From Phormidium tenue FACHB-886 (lineage in GTDB: Bacteria; Cyanobacteriota; Cyanobacteriia; Elainellales; Elainellaceae), in the NCBI RefSeq assembly GCF_014764505.1, contig NZ_JACXWX010000008.1, positions 62,001 to 126,000 of the forward strand: a stretch of DNA of 64,000 nucleotides. The letters run 5' to 3'. Position 1 is the first letter of the stretch. Every line of letters starts with the position of its first letter. Below are positions 1-9,433 of the stretch, in pieces. Under the pieces are notes generated by a model, which was not told where the DNA came from, did not search any database, and saw nothing but the letters and a program-made list of their open reading frames with translations. Made by a program: the position numbers and the translations under genes.

Positions 1-1746
1 GCGATCTATTGCCGCAAGCAGGGCAGCCTGGATGCACCAGAAGAAGTGCTGCTTGACCAAAATGATTTGGCTGAAGGACAAGAGTATTTTGCGCTAGGTG
101 TTCTGCAAATCAGCCCCAATCAACAGTTGCTTGCCTACTCGATCGACACCACGGGCGCAGAGCTGTTTACGCTGCATTTTCTAGATCTAAAAACGCGCCA
201 GCTTTATCCAGAAACAATTCCTGGTACAGACTATTCTTTTGCCTGGGGCAATGATAGTCAAACGGTCTTTTATACTCAGGCAGACGAAGCGCATCGTCCG
301 CATCAGCTCTTGCGTCACCGCTTGGGCAGTGCGATCGTTGAAGATGTGCTAATTCACTACGAGCCAGACGAGTCGTTCTACCTAAGCATCGGCAAGACCC
401 GCAGCGAAGCGTTTCTGCTCATGAGCTTGGGCAGCAAGATTACAACAGAAATTCACTACCTCGATGCGAATAATCCAACGGGCAAGTTCCAGGTGATTCG
501 TCCGCGCACAGTTGGCGTGGAGTACGACATAGACCACCATACGGACACTTTCTACATTGCCACCAACGAAAACGCGATCAATTTTAAGCTGATGCAATCT
601 CCGATCACTGCCCCTGCAGACTGGCAGGAAGTGATTCCGCACCGAGAAGATGTGCTGCTGGAAGGCGTAAGCGCCTTTGCTAACTATCTGGTCGTCTATG
701 AGCGACAAAGCGGCTTGTCGCAGATTCGCATTCGTCATTTAGCGACGGGCGAAGAACACTACATGGCATTCGCAGAGCCAACGTACGAAGTGTACGAGTC
801 GATCAATCCAGAGTTCAACACTACAACGCTGCGTTACAGCTACACCTCTCTGACCACGCCTCATTCGGTGTTTGATTACGATTTAGTGAGCCGCTCGCAA
901 ACGCTGAAAAAAGAAACGCCCGTGTTGGGCGGCTACGACCGGACTCAATATGTCAGCGAGCGTCTGCAGGCGATTGCCCCCGATGGCACTGCAGTGCCTT
1001 TGTCGCTGGTCTACAAAAAAGGAACGACCCGTAACGGTGCAAACCCGGTGTATATGACGGGCTATGGGGCTTATGGCTTCAGCTATCCTGACTCTTTCTC
1101 TTCCACGAGGCTAACGCTGCTCGATCGCGGGGTGGTGGTGGCGATCGCTCATATACGCGGCGGTTCTGAAATGGGGCGTAAGTGGTACGAAGACGGCAAG
1201 TTTCTCTGCAAGAAGAATACTTTTACTGATTTTATCGCCTGCGGTGAGCATCTGATTCAGCAAGGCTGGACTTCCCCACAGCATTTGGCCATTTCGGGCG
1301 GCAGCGCAGGCGGTTTGCTGATGGGCGCTGTCCTCAACCTGCGCCCAGAGCTGTTCAAAGCGGCGATTGCCCATGTGCCGTTTGTCGATGTTGTCACGAC
1401 GATTCTGGACACATCCCTGCCGCTCTCGGCAATGGAATGGGAAGAGTGGGGTAACCCGAACGATCAGGCGTTTTATGACTATATGAAGTCTTACTCGCCC
1501 TATGACAACGTGGAAGCTAAAGCTTATCCAGCACTGTTGATTACCGCTGGTTTAAACGATCCGCGTGTTTCCTATTGGGAGCCCGCCAAATGGACGGCAA
1601 GGTTGCGCGATTTGAAGACAGACGATTGCATCCTGTTGCTAAAAACCCACATGGGCGCGGGGCATGGCGGTGCATCAGGGCGCTATGAGCAGCTCAAGGA
1701 AACTGCATTTGAGTTTGCGTTTTTGTTAGATCAATGGAAGCTTTAA
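1..1746 (+). CDS. ptrB: Oligopeptidase B / prolyl oligopeptidase family serine peptidase (5' partial)
   Basis: The gene is already open at base 1, in the frame reading AIYCRKQGS, so the N-terminus lies outside the window. About 581 residues are visible. The first part is the beta-propeller-like region of S9A peptidases and the last 230 residues form the alpha/beta hydrolase domain. The catalytic triad is visible: Ser in GGSAGG (codon 1303-1305), Asp in GLNDPR (1558-1560) and His in GAGHGG (1663-1665). The family cleaves oligopeptides after basic residues (oligopeptidase B) or proline; the early YCRKQGS stretch and the overall pattern favour oligopeptidase B. It is cytoplasmic and probably acts in peptide turnover. 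It ends convergent with psaK, with a shared hairpin between them. Confidence 0.93.
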   Translation, partial: AIYCRKQGSLDAPEEVLLDQNDLAEGQEYFALGVLQISPNQQLLAYSIDTTGAELFTLHFLDLKTRQLYPETIPGTDYSFAWGNDSQTVFYTQADEAHRPHQLLRHRLGSAIVEDVLIHYEPDESFYLSIGKTRSEAFLLMSLGSKITTEIHYLDANNPTGKFQVIRPRTVGVEYDIDHHTDTFYIATNENAINFKLMQSPITAPADWQEVIPHREDVLLEGVSAFANYLVVYERQSGLSQIRIRHLATGEEHYMAFAEPTYEVYESINPEFNTTTLRYSYTSLTTPHSVFDYDLVSRSQTLKKETPVLGGYDRTQYVSERLQAIAPDGTAVPLSLVYKKGTTRNGANPVYMTGYGAYGFSYPDSFSSTRLTLLDRGVVVAIAHIRGGSEMGRKWYEDGKFLCKKNTFTDFIACGEHLIQQGWTSPQHLAISGGSAGGLLMGAVLNLRPELFKAAIAHVPFVDVVTTILDTSLPLSAMEWEEWGNPNDQAFYDYMKSYSPYDNVEAKAYPALLITAGLNDPRVSYWEPAKWTARLRDLKTDDCILLLKTHMGAGHGGASGRYEQLKETAFEFAFLLDQWKL

Positions 1747-1783
1747 ACCTAAAGCTTTAGAGCTACGTATTTGTGGGCGTAGC

Positions 1784-1806
1784 TGTGGGCGGCAATGCCG
1801 CCCACA
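1784..1806. terminator. Hairpin between convergent ptrB and psaK
   Basis: A 10-bp perfect stem (1784-1793 with 1797-1806) encloses the 3-base loop AAT. It sits between two convergent genes and can act on both strands. It lacks a strong T-run on either side, so termination is inferred from position and stem strength. Confidence 0.55.
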
Positions 1807-1813
1807 CCAGAAA

Positions 1814-2065
1814 CTATAGGACACCGATATTGGAAAGTCCTAGAATTGCACCTGTGCCAAGCAGATGACCAAAAGCAGTCGTGGCGATCAGTGCAGGTAA
1901 GCCAAGCCCAAGAAAAGCACCAGGAGCAGGTCCAGCATCTTTAATCTTGATGGTTGCTCTGCCCAAGGCGAATGCCAAAACGTTGGCAAGAATCATGACT
2001 AGCGCAACTGTAGGAGTCCATGCCAGCGTTCTAGGAACAACCGCAAGTAAATCTAGGGTATACAC
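1814..2065 (-). CDS. psaK: Photosystem I reaction center subunit PsaK
   Basis: This 83-residue protein has two membrane segments (about 17-38 and 55-75), the usual PsaK topology. The conserved stretch LPALIATTAFGHLLGTG lies near the C-terminus, and TLAWTPTVALVM precedes the first helix. PsaK is a peripheral thylakoid subunit of photosystem I that binds antenna chlorophyll. The start is GTG at 2065, chosen because AAGGAG lies seven bases upstream on the minus strand; the N-terminus MYTLDLLAVVP is normal for the family. It is monocistronic, with about 365 bases of untranslated DNA upstream. Identity is secure; which PsaK paralogue it is cannot be told. Confidence 0.95.
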   Translation of the reverse strand: MYTLDLLAVVPRTLAWTPTVALVMILANVLAFALGRATIKIKDAGPAPGAFLGLGLPALIATTAFGHLLGTGAILGLSNIGVL

Positions 2066-2430
2066 CGTAATTTCTCCTTAAAACGTGTTAACAGATGAAA
2101 ATCTTTAGGTGAAGTTTTACCAAAAAATGGACACCCACAGACGATTACCGCATCAATAGTTAACATTTTGGCAAGAGAATGAGCCGCGTCTTGAAGATAT
2201 TTTTTAGGGTTACGCTGGAGAATACGGCGTTATCCGTCCGAATTTCAACTCTTCTTGCAAGTGCTCCTCTAACGGGAGATTCTTTTAACAGGTTTGTTCT
2301 GGTGTATGCGTACAGCGCTGCATGAGTTATTCACGGGTTAATCCCGTTGTTCTCATTTCAAAAACGACTAGGGTCTGCTCCATCACAAAGCGCTGTAAGA
2401 TAGCTGTGATGCCATCGACAACCAGAGGCG
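2066..2430. other. Divergent intergenic region psaK / 98-aa protein
   Basis: This 365-base stretch must contain the psaK promoter on the minus strand and the promoter of the 98-residue protein on the plus strand. GTTAAC occurs twice (near 2087 and 2159). No convincing small RNA, open frame or sigma-70 -10/-35 pair stands out by eye. Confidence 0.4.
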
Positions 2431-2727
2431 ATGCTGATGTTTAACACTACCGAAACACCTGCCCAGCTAACGTTTTACTACCTCAACGGTCAAAGTGAGT
2501 CTTTCAATATCTACGGGCTTTCTGAAGACGAAACGCAACAGGACTTTCGTCTAGAAGTCAAGCATTTGCTGCAAAAGGAGTGGTGGATCTTAAATCTGCC
2601 CGAACAAACCGTAATGATTAACGTGGCAAACGTGACCAAGGTGGAAGTTAAACCTGTAATGCAACAGCTTAAAGGAGAAGGGGTGTTTCCGGTGGCAGAA
2701 CGAATCACTGCTTTGAATCGACATTAA
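2431..2727 (+). CDS. Conserved hypothetical protein, 98 aa
   Basis: A soluble acidic 98-residue protein with no signal peptide or membrane segment. It begins with a beta-strand-rich half (AQLTFYYLNGQSESFNIYG) followed by a charged helix and a run of valines, suggesting a small alpha/beta fold. ATG at 2431 follows AGAGG and is used as start; an in-frame ATG two codons later is an alternative. It lies 112 bases before the DUF362 gene on the same strand and may be co-transcribed. I do not recognise a function. Composition and codon use match neighbouring genes, which supports a real gene. Confidence 0.7.
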   Translation: MLMFNTTETPAQLTFYYLNGQSESFNIYGLSEDETQQDFRLEVKHLLQKEWWILNLPEQTVMINVANVTKVEVKPVMQQLKGEGVFPVAERITALNRH

Positions 2728-2839
2728 GTACCGACATTAAGTGAGGTAGGAGGCAGCAGGTACAATTTGCACCCTCTAGATTTGAATTTATAGACTTTGA
2801 ATTCTCCCTTGTTGTTGAGGAACCTACAGCGAGAAACCT

Positions 2840-3802
2840 ATGCACTCCACTGTTAGTCTGATTCAAGCTCAATCCTACGATCGCCCTGCTCTGCGTGCTT
2901 CGCTTGAACAACTGCTGGAGCCTTTAGGGGGAATGGCGGCGTTTGTGAAGGCGGGCGATCGCGTTTTGTTGAAGCCCAATTTGCTGACAGGTGCGCGCCC
3001 TACTAAGGAATGTACGACGAATTCAGCTCTGGTCTATTGTGTGGCGCAGATGGTGCAAGAGGCAGGTGGTAAGCCATTCTTGGGCGATAGTCCAGCGTTT
3101 GGTAGCGCTAGGGGTGTTGCTCTAGCAAATGGCTATCAGCCGATTCTGGATGAGCTAGCTGTCCCGGTTGTAGAGATGAAAGGGCAGCGCTATCAGGTGA
3201 TTAGCGACGAGTTTGACCATCTGCTGCTCTCGAAAGAAGCGATGGAAGCTGATGTCGTGATTAACCTGCCCAAAGTCAAGTCTCATGTACAGCTGACGCT
3301 GACGCTGGGTGTTAAGAATCTGTTTGGCTGTGTGCCGGGCAAAATGAAAGCTTGGTGGCATCTAGAAGCAGGAAAAGATCGCGATCGCTTTGGCAATATG
3401 CTAGTCGAGACAGCGCGGGCGATCGCCCCCGATCTAACCATCCTGGATGGCATCGTGGGGCATGAAGGGAATGGACCTAGCAAAGGAGAGCCGCGCTTTT
3501 TGGGCATTCTAGGCGCTTCCGCTGATGTATTCGCGCTCGATTATGCCATCGTAGACCTCCTCAACGCTGCCCCCTCTGCAATTCCAACCGTTGCTGCCTC
3601 CCAACGGCTTGGACTTTGCCCTGCTCCCAGTGATTTGCACTTCCCGTTGTTGACTCCCGCTGATCTGAAAGTGCTGGACTGGAAGCTGCCAGCGCAAATG
3701 ATGCCGATCGACTTTGGCATGCCTCGCGTGGTTAAATCCACTTTCAAGCATTTCTACATCCGTTTCATCAAAGAGCCATTGAGTGCGTATACCGGGCAGT
3801 AG
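2840..3802 (+). CDS. DUF362 domain-containing protein
   Basis: The 320-residue protein matches the DUF362 family: an N-terminal VLLKPNLL motif, an aspartate-containing LGDSPAFGS segment, INLPKVKSHVQ and GVKNLFGCVPGKMK. Some family members are fused to ferredoxin-like domains with 4Fe-4S clusters; this one has no cysteine cluster and is the short single-domain form. The biochemical role of the cyanobacterial version is not established. The ATG at 2840 is favoured because MHSTVSLIQAQSY leads directly into the conserved fold. A strong hairpin follows the stop codon. Confidence 0.85.
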   Translation: MHSTVSLIQAQSYDRPALRASLEQLLEPLGGMAAFVKAGDRVLLKPNLLTGARPTKECTTNSALVYCVAQMVQEAGGKPFLGDSPAFGSARGVALANGYQPILDELAVPVVEMKGQRYQVISDEFDHLLLSKEAMEADVVINLPKVKSHVQLTLTLGVKNLFGCVPGKMKAWWHLEAGKDRDRFGNMLVETARAIAPDLTILDGIVGHEGNGPSKGEPRFLGILGASADVFALDYAIVDLLNAAPSAIPTVAASQRLGLCPAPSDLHFPLLTPADLKVLDWKLPAQMMPIDFGMPRVVKSTFKHFYIRFIKEPLSAYTGQ

Positions 3803-3807
3803 CAAAA

Positions 3808-3830
3808 CAGGGGCAGCAATGCTGCCCCTG
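3808..3830 (+). terminator. Terminator-like hairpin after the DUF362 gene
   Basis: A GC-rich 10-bp perfect stem (3808-3817 with 3821-3830) with a 3-base AAT loop lies six bases after the stop codon. A T-rich stretch follows at 3838-3844. The position and stem strength fit a rho-independent terminator. Confidence 0.65.
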
Positions 3831-3841
3831 CTCTCATCCTT

Positions 3842-3880
3842 TTTGTGTAAAAGCCTCGCTATGCAAGGCTTTTACACAAA
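3842..3880. terminator. 15-bp hairpin, relative of the intergenic repeat family
   Basis: A perfect 15-bp stem (3842-3856 with 3866-3880) has a 9-base loop. Its arm ends TGTAAAAGCC, like the hairpins at 31608 and 47658. It is followed by ATTTGTCCTAA and by TAGCGCTATG at about 3906-3915, which are the flanking motifs of the same repeat family. It lies between convergent genes and can serve both. Confidence 0.6.
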
Positions 3881-3918
3881 GTATTTGTCCTAACATCCGC
3901 ATGTAGCGCTATGCTGTG

Positions 3919-4635
3919 CTATTTCATCTCAGGTAAAGGCGTTTCTAGGATTGCTCCCAGCTTGCGTTCCTCAAACGAATTCACTGAAGATGCCACCTGC
4001 ACTGCGCCGGGACTAACAATCCCACCGGATACCACGATCTTGAATGCATCCTCGACCGACATAGACAGTGCGATCGTTTCGGCTTCGGGAACGATCGCAT
4101 ACCAGCCTGTCGTGGGATTGGGTGTGGTGGGGATAAAAACGCTCAGCATAGCTTCTTGGACATGCGGCTGAATCTGTGGGCTAAGGATACCCGTGACAAA
4201 AGCGATTGCCCAGACCCCCTGACGCGGATATTCCACCAACACCACCCGTCGGAACTTGCCGCCGGAATCTTTGAGCAAAGTTTCCAAAAGCTGCTTTAGG
4301 GTTTTGTAAACCGCACCCGCGAGCGGAATCGCCTGCAGCAGTCGCTCGCCCACGTCTAGCAGCCACCGTCCGGCAATATTGCGCGCCATCAAGCCAATCA
4401 GCAGAATTGACAGAAGCGGCACCGTTAAACCGATCGTCAGGTTCATCAGATCGCCCAACAGCGGCGGTAGATCGTTGAAAGGATTGAGCTGCTTGGGAAT
4501 GCGCGTTAGGAAATCAACGACCCAAACTGTAATCGTGGTAGTTAGCCAAATAGTCGTTGCCAAGGGGATCACGACCAGCAGCCCTGCAATCAGATCGTTT
4601 TTCAGATCTTGCTTTAAGCGTTCAAGTACCGTCAC
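3919..4635 (-). CDS. DUF502 domain-containing membrane protein
   Basis: A 238-residue inner-membrane protein. Two hydrophobic segments (about 13-40 and 68-90) precede the DUF502 region, marked by GKFRRVVLVEYPRQGVWAIAF and a following FIPTTPNPTTGW motif. The GGIVSPG stretch near the C-terminus is also typical. DUF502 proteins occur widely in cyanobacteria and plants; their role is not settled. The ATG at 4635 begins MTVLERLKQDLKND, an amphipathic lead-in usual for the family. It is transcribed toward the DUF362 gene, with two hairpins between them. Confidence 0.88.
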   Translation of the reverse strand: MTVLERLKQDLKNDLIAGLLVVIPLATTIWLTTTITVWVVDFLTRIPKQLNPFNDLPPLLGDLMNLTIGLTVPLLSILLIGLMARNIAGRWLLDVGERLLQAIPLAGAVYKTLKQLLETLLKDSGGKFRRVVLVEYPRQGVWAIAFVTGILSPQIQPHVQEAMLSVFIPTTPNPTTGWYAIVPEAETIALSMSVEDAFKIVVSGGIVSPGAVQVASSVNSFEERKLGAILETPLPEMK

Positions 4636-5010
4636 CCTTTTCTCCCGTTACCTTATTTCCCGGTCAGTTTCTGTCTAATTCCTCTATCGGCTGCTCTTTA
4701 GCTACCACTTCTGGCACGGCAGCCTCTCAAGTCAGGCTTAAACAGCACGAAGCCAACTTCACTCCTGCCAGTCTCTTAGATCCTAACCCCTAGCCCCCCT
4801 CTTGGACGCTCTTCCAAAATTTGCTACACAGCCCCCGTGCTAAAACGGCACTATTAATATTTGTAAAGGCTGTAAACAAATGTTGCAAGTTTTCCTTTGG
4901 CTATGAAAAAGAAGTGAACCCTCAAAATGCTGCAGTGGCATGAATGCAAGGTTGAATTCAGCCAAGACAAAACTTGACTATCAACTTTGTTTGAGCATAG
5001 ATTGCGGTGG
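4636..5010. other. Non-coding stretch between DUF502 gene and leuB
   Basis: These 375 bases hold the promoter region of the DUF502 gene and the 3' end of leuB, both on the minus strand. A CCTAACCCCTAGCCCCCCTC run lies near 4783-4802. I see no credible gene or strong hairpin. Confidence 0.4.
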
Positions 5011-6087
5011 CTATCCTAAAGCCTGAATCAGCGCTTCTCCCATCTCCCGACAGCCTACTGGCTTCATGCCCACCGACATAATATCGCCCGTCCGGTAGCC
5101 TGCATCCAAAACGCTCATCACTGCTTTTTCCAGGCGATCGCTTGCTTCTGGCTGATCCAGCCCGTAGCGCAGCATCATAGCAGCGCTAAGCACTTGGGCG
5201 ATTGGGTTTGCTTTGTCCTGTCCGGCAATATCTGGCGCAGAGCCATGAACGGGTTCAAACACACCCGGACCCGTCGCGCCGAGGCTAGCCGAGGGCAACA
5301 TTCCAATGCTGCCCGTTAGCATGGCAGCTGCATCCGAGAGAATATCACCAAATAAATTACCGGTGACAATTGTGTCAAATTGCTTAGGCGCCCGGATCAG
5401 CTGCATGGCAGCATTATCAACATAGAGATGCGATAGCTCCACGCTGGGATAGCTGGACGAAAGCTGCGTGATCCGATCGCGCCAGAGCTGCGAGACATCC
5501 AGCACGTTCGCCTTATCTACCGAACACAGTTTACCGCCTCGCTTCTGGGCAGTTTCAAAGGCAACTTTGCCGATGCGATCGATCTCGCTCTCGGAGTATG
5601 CCATTGTGTTCACGCCCCGCTTCTCGCCCGTTTCAGTCTCAAAAATGCCTTTGGGCTGCCCAAAATAAATGCCGCCCGTCAACTCCCGCACCACCATGAT
5701 ATCGACCCCTTCAACGACTTCCCGCTTTAGGGTAGAAGCATCGATCAGCTGAGGCAAGATTTTAGCGGGACGCAGGTTGGCAAATAGCCCTAGTCCGGCG
5801 CGCAGCCCTAGCAGCCCGGTTTCCGGTCGCTGGTGGCGGGGCAGGTTATCCCATTTGTAGCCGCCGATCGCCGCTAGCAGCACGGCATCGCTGGCTTTGC
5901 AGGTACTTAGGGTTTCGTCAGGGAGGGGGTTGCCGGTCGCATCGATCGCCGCGCCCCCCATTAGGGCTTCTGTAAACTCAAACTGAAGATTGAGCTGCTC
6001 TCCAACTCGTTTTAGCACGGCAACCGCCACGTCCATAATTTCGGGACCGATGCCATCTCCGGGCAGGAGGGTGATGCGATATGCCAT
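5011..6087 (-). CDS. leuB: 3-isopropylmalate dehydrogenase
   Basis: The 358-residue product is full length for LeuB. It opens with [16 protein letters not shown]. It contains the substrate-binding [17 protein letters not shown] segment, the catalytic [11 protein letters not shown] tyrosine region, [13 protein letters not shown] with the catalytic lysine, and the NAD-binding [14 protein letters not shown] motif. It oxidises and decarboxylates 3-isopropylmalate to 2-oxoisocaproate in leucine biosynthesis, as a cytoplasmic Mg-dependent dimer. No other leu genes are nearby, the usual scattered arrangement in cyanobacteria. It stands 80 bases downstream of the 101-residue gene on the same strand. 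Confidence 0.96.
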   Translation of the reverse strand: MAYRITLLPGDGIGPEIMDVAVAVLKRVGEQLNLQFEFTEALMGGAAIDATGNPLPDETLSTCKASDAVLLAAIGGYKWDNLPRHQRPETGLLGLRAGLGLFANLRPAKILPQLIDASTLKREVVEGVDIMVVRELTGGIYFGQPKGIFETETGEKRGVNTMAYSESEIDRIGKVAFETAQKRGGKLCSVDKANVLDVSQLWRDRITQLSSSYPSVELSHLYVDNAAMQLIRAPKQFDTIVTGNLFGDILSDAAAMLTGSIGMLPSASLGATGPGVFEPVHGSAPDIAGQDKANPIAQVLSAAMMLRYGLDQPEASDRLEKAVMSVLDAGYRTGDIMSVGMKPVGCREMGEALIQALG

Positions 6088-6167
6088 AAGTTGTTGCGGA
6101 ATGAGTCAGCGATTCAGTATCTTATCTCAAATCCTCCCACGACAGTGATGAACGAGACAAACAACTT

Positions 6168-6473
6168 TCATCGATCGTGCGTCAGAAACTCCACGCGTGG
6201 TACGAGCGGATCTTGCACCAGCCCAATGCCCTCAAAGCCCCACCGCTTCAGCAGATTGCCCAGCTGGGTTCCAGGAATTGACTCCACCGCGAAGCGATCG
6301 GCAACCCCAGCCGCATGCTTGTTTAAATAGCTGAGCGCATCTGCATGTTCTTTAAACATGAGCAGAAAGCCCGGCTCCGGCGGGGCATCGGGGGATGAAT
6401 TTCCTCTGGGACGCGCTACCAAATATTGCCCATCTGTTCTCGAGCGCACTAAATAGAAAATTTCTGAAAGCAT
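6168..6473 (-). CDS. Conserved hypothetical protein, 101 aa
   Basis: A 101-residue soluble protein opening MLSEIFYLVRSRTDGQYLVARP, which reads as two beta strands, followed by an alanine-rich helix (HADALSYLNKHAAGVADRFAVES). It has no cysteines, signal or membrane segment. I recognise it only as a cyanobacterial-type hypothetical protein. It is upstream of leuB in the same direction and may share a transcript. ATG at 6473 has no clear ribosome site, so the exact start is less certain than the frame. Confidence 0.7.
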   Translation of the reverse strand: MLSEIFYLVRSRTDGQYLVARPRGNSSPDAPPEPGFLLMFKEHADALSYLNKHAAGVADRFAVESIPGTQLGNLLKRWGFEGIGLVQDPLVPRVEFLTHDR

Positions 6474-6570
6474 TGTTAAGTTAAGTTCTAAATATTCAGC
6501 AAGGGAAGGTATTCTACCTCAGTAAACAGAGCATCATAGAGATAGAGAGGATTACACGAGAGATCGATTC

Positions 6571-7482
6571 ATGACTCTAAAGTACGCTTATTTCCCTGGC
6601 TGTGTAGCGCAGGGAGCCTGTCGGGAACTGTACCAGTCTACCCAAGCTCTGACGCAGGCGCTGGGCATTGAGCTAATTGAACTGAAAAAAGCATCCTGCT
6701 GCGGTTCGGGCACATTCAAAGAAGATTCGCAGCTTCTAGAAGATACCGTCAACGCTCGCAACATTGCGCTGGCAGAATCGCTAAATCTACCGCTGCTAAC
6801 GCATTGCAGCACATGTCAAGGCGTGATTGGGCACGTAGACGAGCGCCTTAAATCAGCTAAAGCAGACGATCCGGCTTACCTAGAGCAGGTAAACGGTTTT
6901 TTGAAGAAAGAGGGCTGCTCTCCCTACCAAGGCAGCACCGAAGTCAGGCATTTGCTTTGGGCGATCGTTGGGGACTTCGGCATCGAAAATCTACATCAGC
7001 GCGTGACTCGCAAGCTGCAAGGCTTGAAGTGTGCCGCCTTCTACGGCTGCTATTTGCTGCGGGCGCAAGAGCATTTGCCCTACGACGACCCCTACAACCC
7101 CCAGTCTATGGAGCGGGTGTTTGAAGCGATCGGCGCTACGCCGGTCTACTACCGGGGTAGAACGCAGTGCTGCGGCTGGCCCCTTTCCAGCTATGCCACC
7201 AACCAGTCCTTCAAGATGGCAGGAATGCATATTCAAGATGCGATTGCCAGCGGTGCCGACTGCATCGTTACGCCCTGCCCTCTGTGCCACCTTAACCTTG
7301 ACTCGCGCCAGCCCGAAGTAGAGCGGGTGATCGGCAAAGAGCTAGGCTTGCCGGTTCTGCATTTTTCGCAGCTCGTGGCACTGGCTCTGGGAGTTTCACC
7401 CAAAGAACTGGGACTCGATCGGCATATTGTTTCAACTCGTCCGGTGTTAGAAAAATTGGAGCTTTACAGCGCTTCGCGCTGA
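6571..7482 (+). CDS. HdrB-like protein with two CCG (cysteine-rich) domains
   Basis: The 303-residue protein has two copies of the CCG domain of heterodisulfide reductase subunit B and the SdhE-type subunit of some succinate dehydrogenases. Copy one has Cys11, Cys43-Cys44-Gly and a CSTC pair near 78. Copy two has AFYGCYLL, TQCCGWP and TPCPLCH. These domains bind an unusual non-cubane 4Fe-4S cluster in relatives and take part in thiol/disulfide or quinone electron transfer. In cyanobacteria the protein is often called a CoB-CoM heterodisulfide reductase subunit B homologue, but methanogen chemistry is absent, so a succinate/quinone redox role is only inferred. It has its own strong terminator. 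Confidence 0.85.
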   Translation: MTLKYAYFPGCVAQGACRELYQSTQALTQALGIELIELKKASCCGSGTFKEDSQLLEDTVNARNIALAESLNLPLLTHCSTCQGVIGHVDERLKSAKADDPAYLEQVNGFLKKEGCSPYQGSTEVRHLLWAIVGDFGIENLHQRVTRKLQGLKCAAFYGCYLLRAQEHLPYDDPYNPQSMERVFEAIGATPVYYRGRTQCCGWPLSSYATNQSFKMAGMHIQDAIASGADCIVTPCPLCHLNLDSRQPEVERVIGKELGLPVLHFSQLVALALGVSPKELGLDRHIVSTRPVLEKLELYSASR

Positions 7483-7491
7483 AACAGAGCT

Positions 7492-7528
7492 TTTAATGAA
7501 AGCGGCACTCCGTGCCGCTTTCATTAAA
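7492..7528 (+). terminator. Rho-independent terminator after the HdrB-like gene
   Basis: A perfect 17-bp stem (7492-7508 with 7512-7528) has a 3-base TCC loop. The 5' arm starts with a T/A-rich run and a T-containing tail follows. It lies ten bases after the stop codon. Confidence 0.8.
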
Positions 7529-7830
7529 TTTAGAGTCTTAAGAGCCTATCTGTATAAGAACTGCTGTAAGCACGTGGGAACGCGGGTAAGAATTTTGCTT
7601 ATCCTAAGGATCGCACGGTGAATATCTAACCTGTTGCACAAGAGACGATCGTGCTGCAGGATGTCGATCGCTTAATTGTTTCTGAACTGCTGCCCGAATG
7701 GGAAGTGGCAATGTCTGAGCTGTAAACACCGGAGTTGGATTGATCACCAGCCAAATAGCTGCCGCTCAGTCGCAAAATTGTAAAACAATTCTATGATTGA
7801 ATAATTTACTTCGGTCAAGGCAATCTAGCG
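7529..7830. other. Intergenic region with a short open remnant
   Basis: After the terminator there is about 300 bases without a full gene. From about 7634 to 7725 one plus-strand frame stays open and reads coding-like sequence ending LLPEWEVAMSEL before a TAA. It has an in-frame TAA just upstream and no start with a ribosome site. It may be the decayed tail of a former gene. The remainder should hold the promoter for the CapA-family gene. Confidence 0.35.
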
Positions 7831-9423
7831 ATGAGTCAGCAGGATGTGTTGCGGTTGGCACGCCAAGGGGATGCAGAGGCGATCGCACAAATTCTCAAGC
7901 GGGCACTGCTGACGCAGGAAGTTCAGGTGAGGGTGAAGCAACAGGCAGGCTGTTTGCAGGTGTTTTTGCAAGCAACCCCTGCACCCGATCGCCGAGTCTA
8001 TGCCAGAGCAGTCTATGCTGCGTTATCTTGCCTAGGAGCTTCCTCAGTGCAATCCATCCGGGTGTATGGCTGTCGGATGGGCAAGGCACAGCCGGAATGG
8101 GTGCAGGGCTTTGTGTTAGGTGAGGGACGATCGGCAGTAGGTCAGCAATCGCAGCCCGTGATGAAGCGATTTAGCAAACGAGCAGGCGTCCCCCACGCAG
8201 CTCAGCTTCCTCTACCCATTAACCTCCACCCCACAATTTTGCCGCTCTTGTTGCCTGTGGTGCTGGTCAGCTTTGTCATAGGCGCAGGGCTAGCCTACTT
8301 GAAGCCACAGCCCTCTGGCTTTCAAACAGCAGCTCAGTTTGCCTTGATGCCAAATGCTCCGTCCCCAACTCCGCAAAAAGTTTCACCGGGTCTGGGGTTT
8401 TCGCTGCCGCCTTCACCGACGCTGGTAGCGCAGCAAGAGGAGCCGCTGATTACCATCAAAGCCGTAGGCGATATGATTCTGGGCACAAATTTCCCTAGCG
8501 ATCGCCTGCCGCCTGATAACGGACAGTTTCTCTTCAGCAATGTCAAGCCCTTTCTGGGCGGTGCAGATCTGCTATTTGGCAACTTTGAAAGCACCATGAC
8601 AGATTACCCCTATGCAGCAAAGGATGTCAGCCAAGGCATGACATTTGCCTTCCGCACGCCCCCTGCGTATGCTGCGTTGCTCAAAGAAGCTGGCTTTCAA
8701 GTGCTGAGCGTTGCCAACAATCATTCGTTCGATTTTGGCGATCAGGGGTTTATTGATACGATCGCCAATCTTCAACAAGCAGGAATGCAAACGGTTGGGC
8801 AGAAGGGGCAAATTACTTATACCGAAGTTAAAGGAATTAAAATCGCCTTTATTGGCTTCAGTTACCTGCCCGATCACAACTCGATGCACGATCTAGATAC
8901 AGCCGCGCAGATTGTCGCAGAAGCGAATCAGCAGGCGCAGATTGTTGTTATTTCGGTGCATGCAGGCGCAGAAGGAACCGATGAGATCCATACCCGCGAT
9001 CGAAATGAAACTTTCTTTGGCGAAGATCGGGGAAATATGGTGCAGTTTGCCCACACCATGGTTGATCAAGGTGCAGACCTGATTTTGGGACATGGGCCGC
9101 ATGTGGCGCGATCGCTGGAACTCTACCAAGGAAAACTCATTGCGTACTCGCTGGGAAACTTCATGGGATACCGCACGCTATCCACTGAAGGACTGCTAGG
9201 AACCTCACTGATTCTGCAGGTACAGCTAGATACGGCAGGCAAATTTGTCTCTGGTCGGATTATTCCTGTGGCGCTGGATGCAAATGGTGTGCCCCACTTA
9301 GACGACTACTTTCAGAGCGTCGTGCTGATTCGCAATTTGATTGAAAGCGACTTTCCTGTAACGCCGATTTTGATCGACGACATGGGATATATTTTGAAAA
9401 ATGAAGCACAGCCCTCTAGCTAA
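7831..9423 (+). CDS. CapA family protein (poly-gamma-glutamate synthesis-type metallophosphatase fold)
   Basis: The 530-residue protein has three parts. Residues 1-100 form a soluble N-terminal domain (SQQDVLRLARQGDAEAIAQIL). A membrane segment lies near 130-152 (LLLPVVLVSFVIGAGLAYL). A CapA/PGA_cap domain runs from about 207 to 500. Metal-binding motifs include AVGDMILG, LFGNFEST, ANNHSFDFGDQG, ISVHAG and LGHGPHVARSLE. Family members resemble calcineurin-type phosphoesterases and are linked to poly-gamma-glutamate or capsule export. No capB/capC genes are nearby, so a cell-envelope role is likely but the substrate is unknown. The N-terminal domain fused to CapA seems a cyanobacterial variant. 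Confidence 0.85.
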   Translation: MSQQDVLRLARQGDAEAIAQILKRALLTQEVQVRVKQQAGCLQVFLQATPAPDRRVYARAVYAALSCLGASSVQSIRVYGCRMGKAQPEWVQGFVLGEGRSAVGQQSQPVMKRFSKRAGVPHAAQLPLPINLHPTILPLLLPVVLVSFVIGAGLAYLKPQPSGFQTAAQFALMPNAPSPTPQKVSPGLGFSLPPSPTLVAQQEEPLITIKAVGDMILGTNFPSDRLPPDNGQFLFSNVKPFLGGADLLFGNFESTMTDYPYAAKDVSQGMTFAFRTPPAYAALLKEAGFQVLSVANNHSFDFGDQGFIDTIANLQQAGMQTVGQKGQITYTEVKGIKIAFIGFSYLPDHNSMHDLDTAAQIVAEANQQAQIVVISVHAGAEGTDEIHTRDRNETFFGEDRGNMVQFAHTMVDQGADLILGHGPHVARSLELYQGKLIAYSLGNFMGYRTLSTEGLLGTSLILQVQLDTAGKFVSGRIIPVALDANGVPHLDDYFQSVVLIRNLIESDFPVTPILIDDMGYILKNEAQPSS

Positions 9424-9433
9424 TTCTGCAATC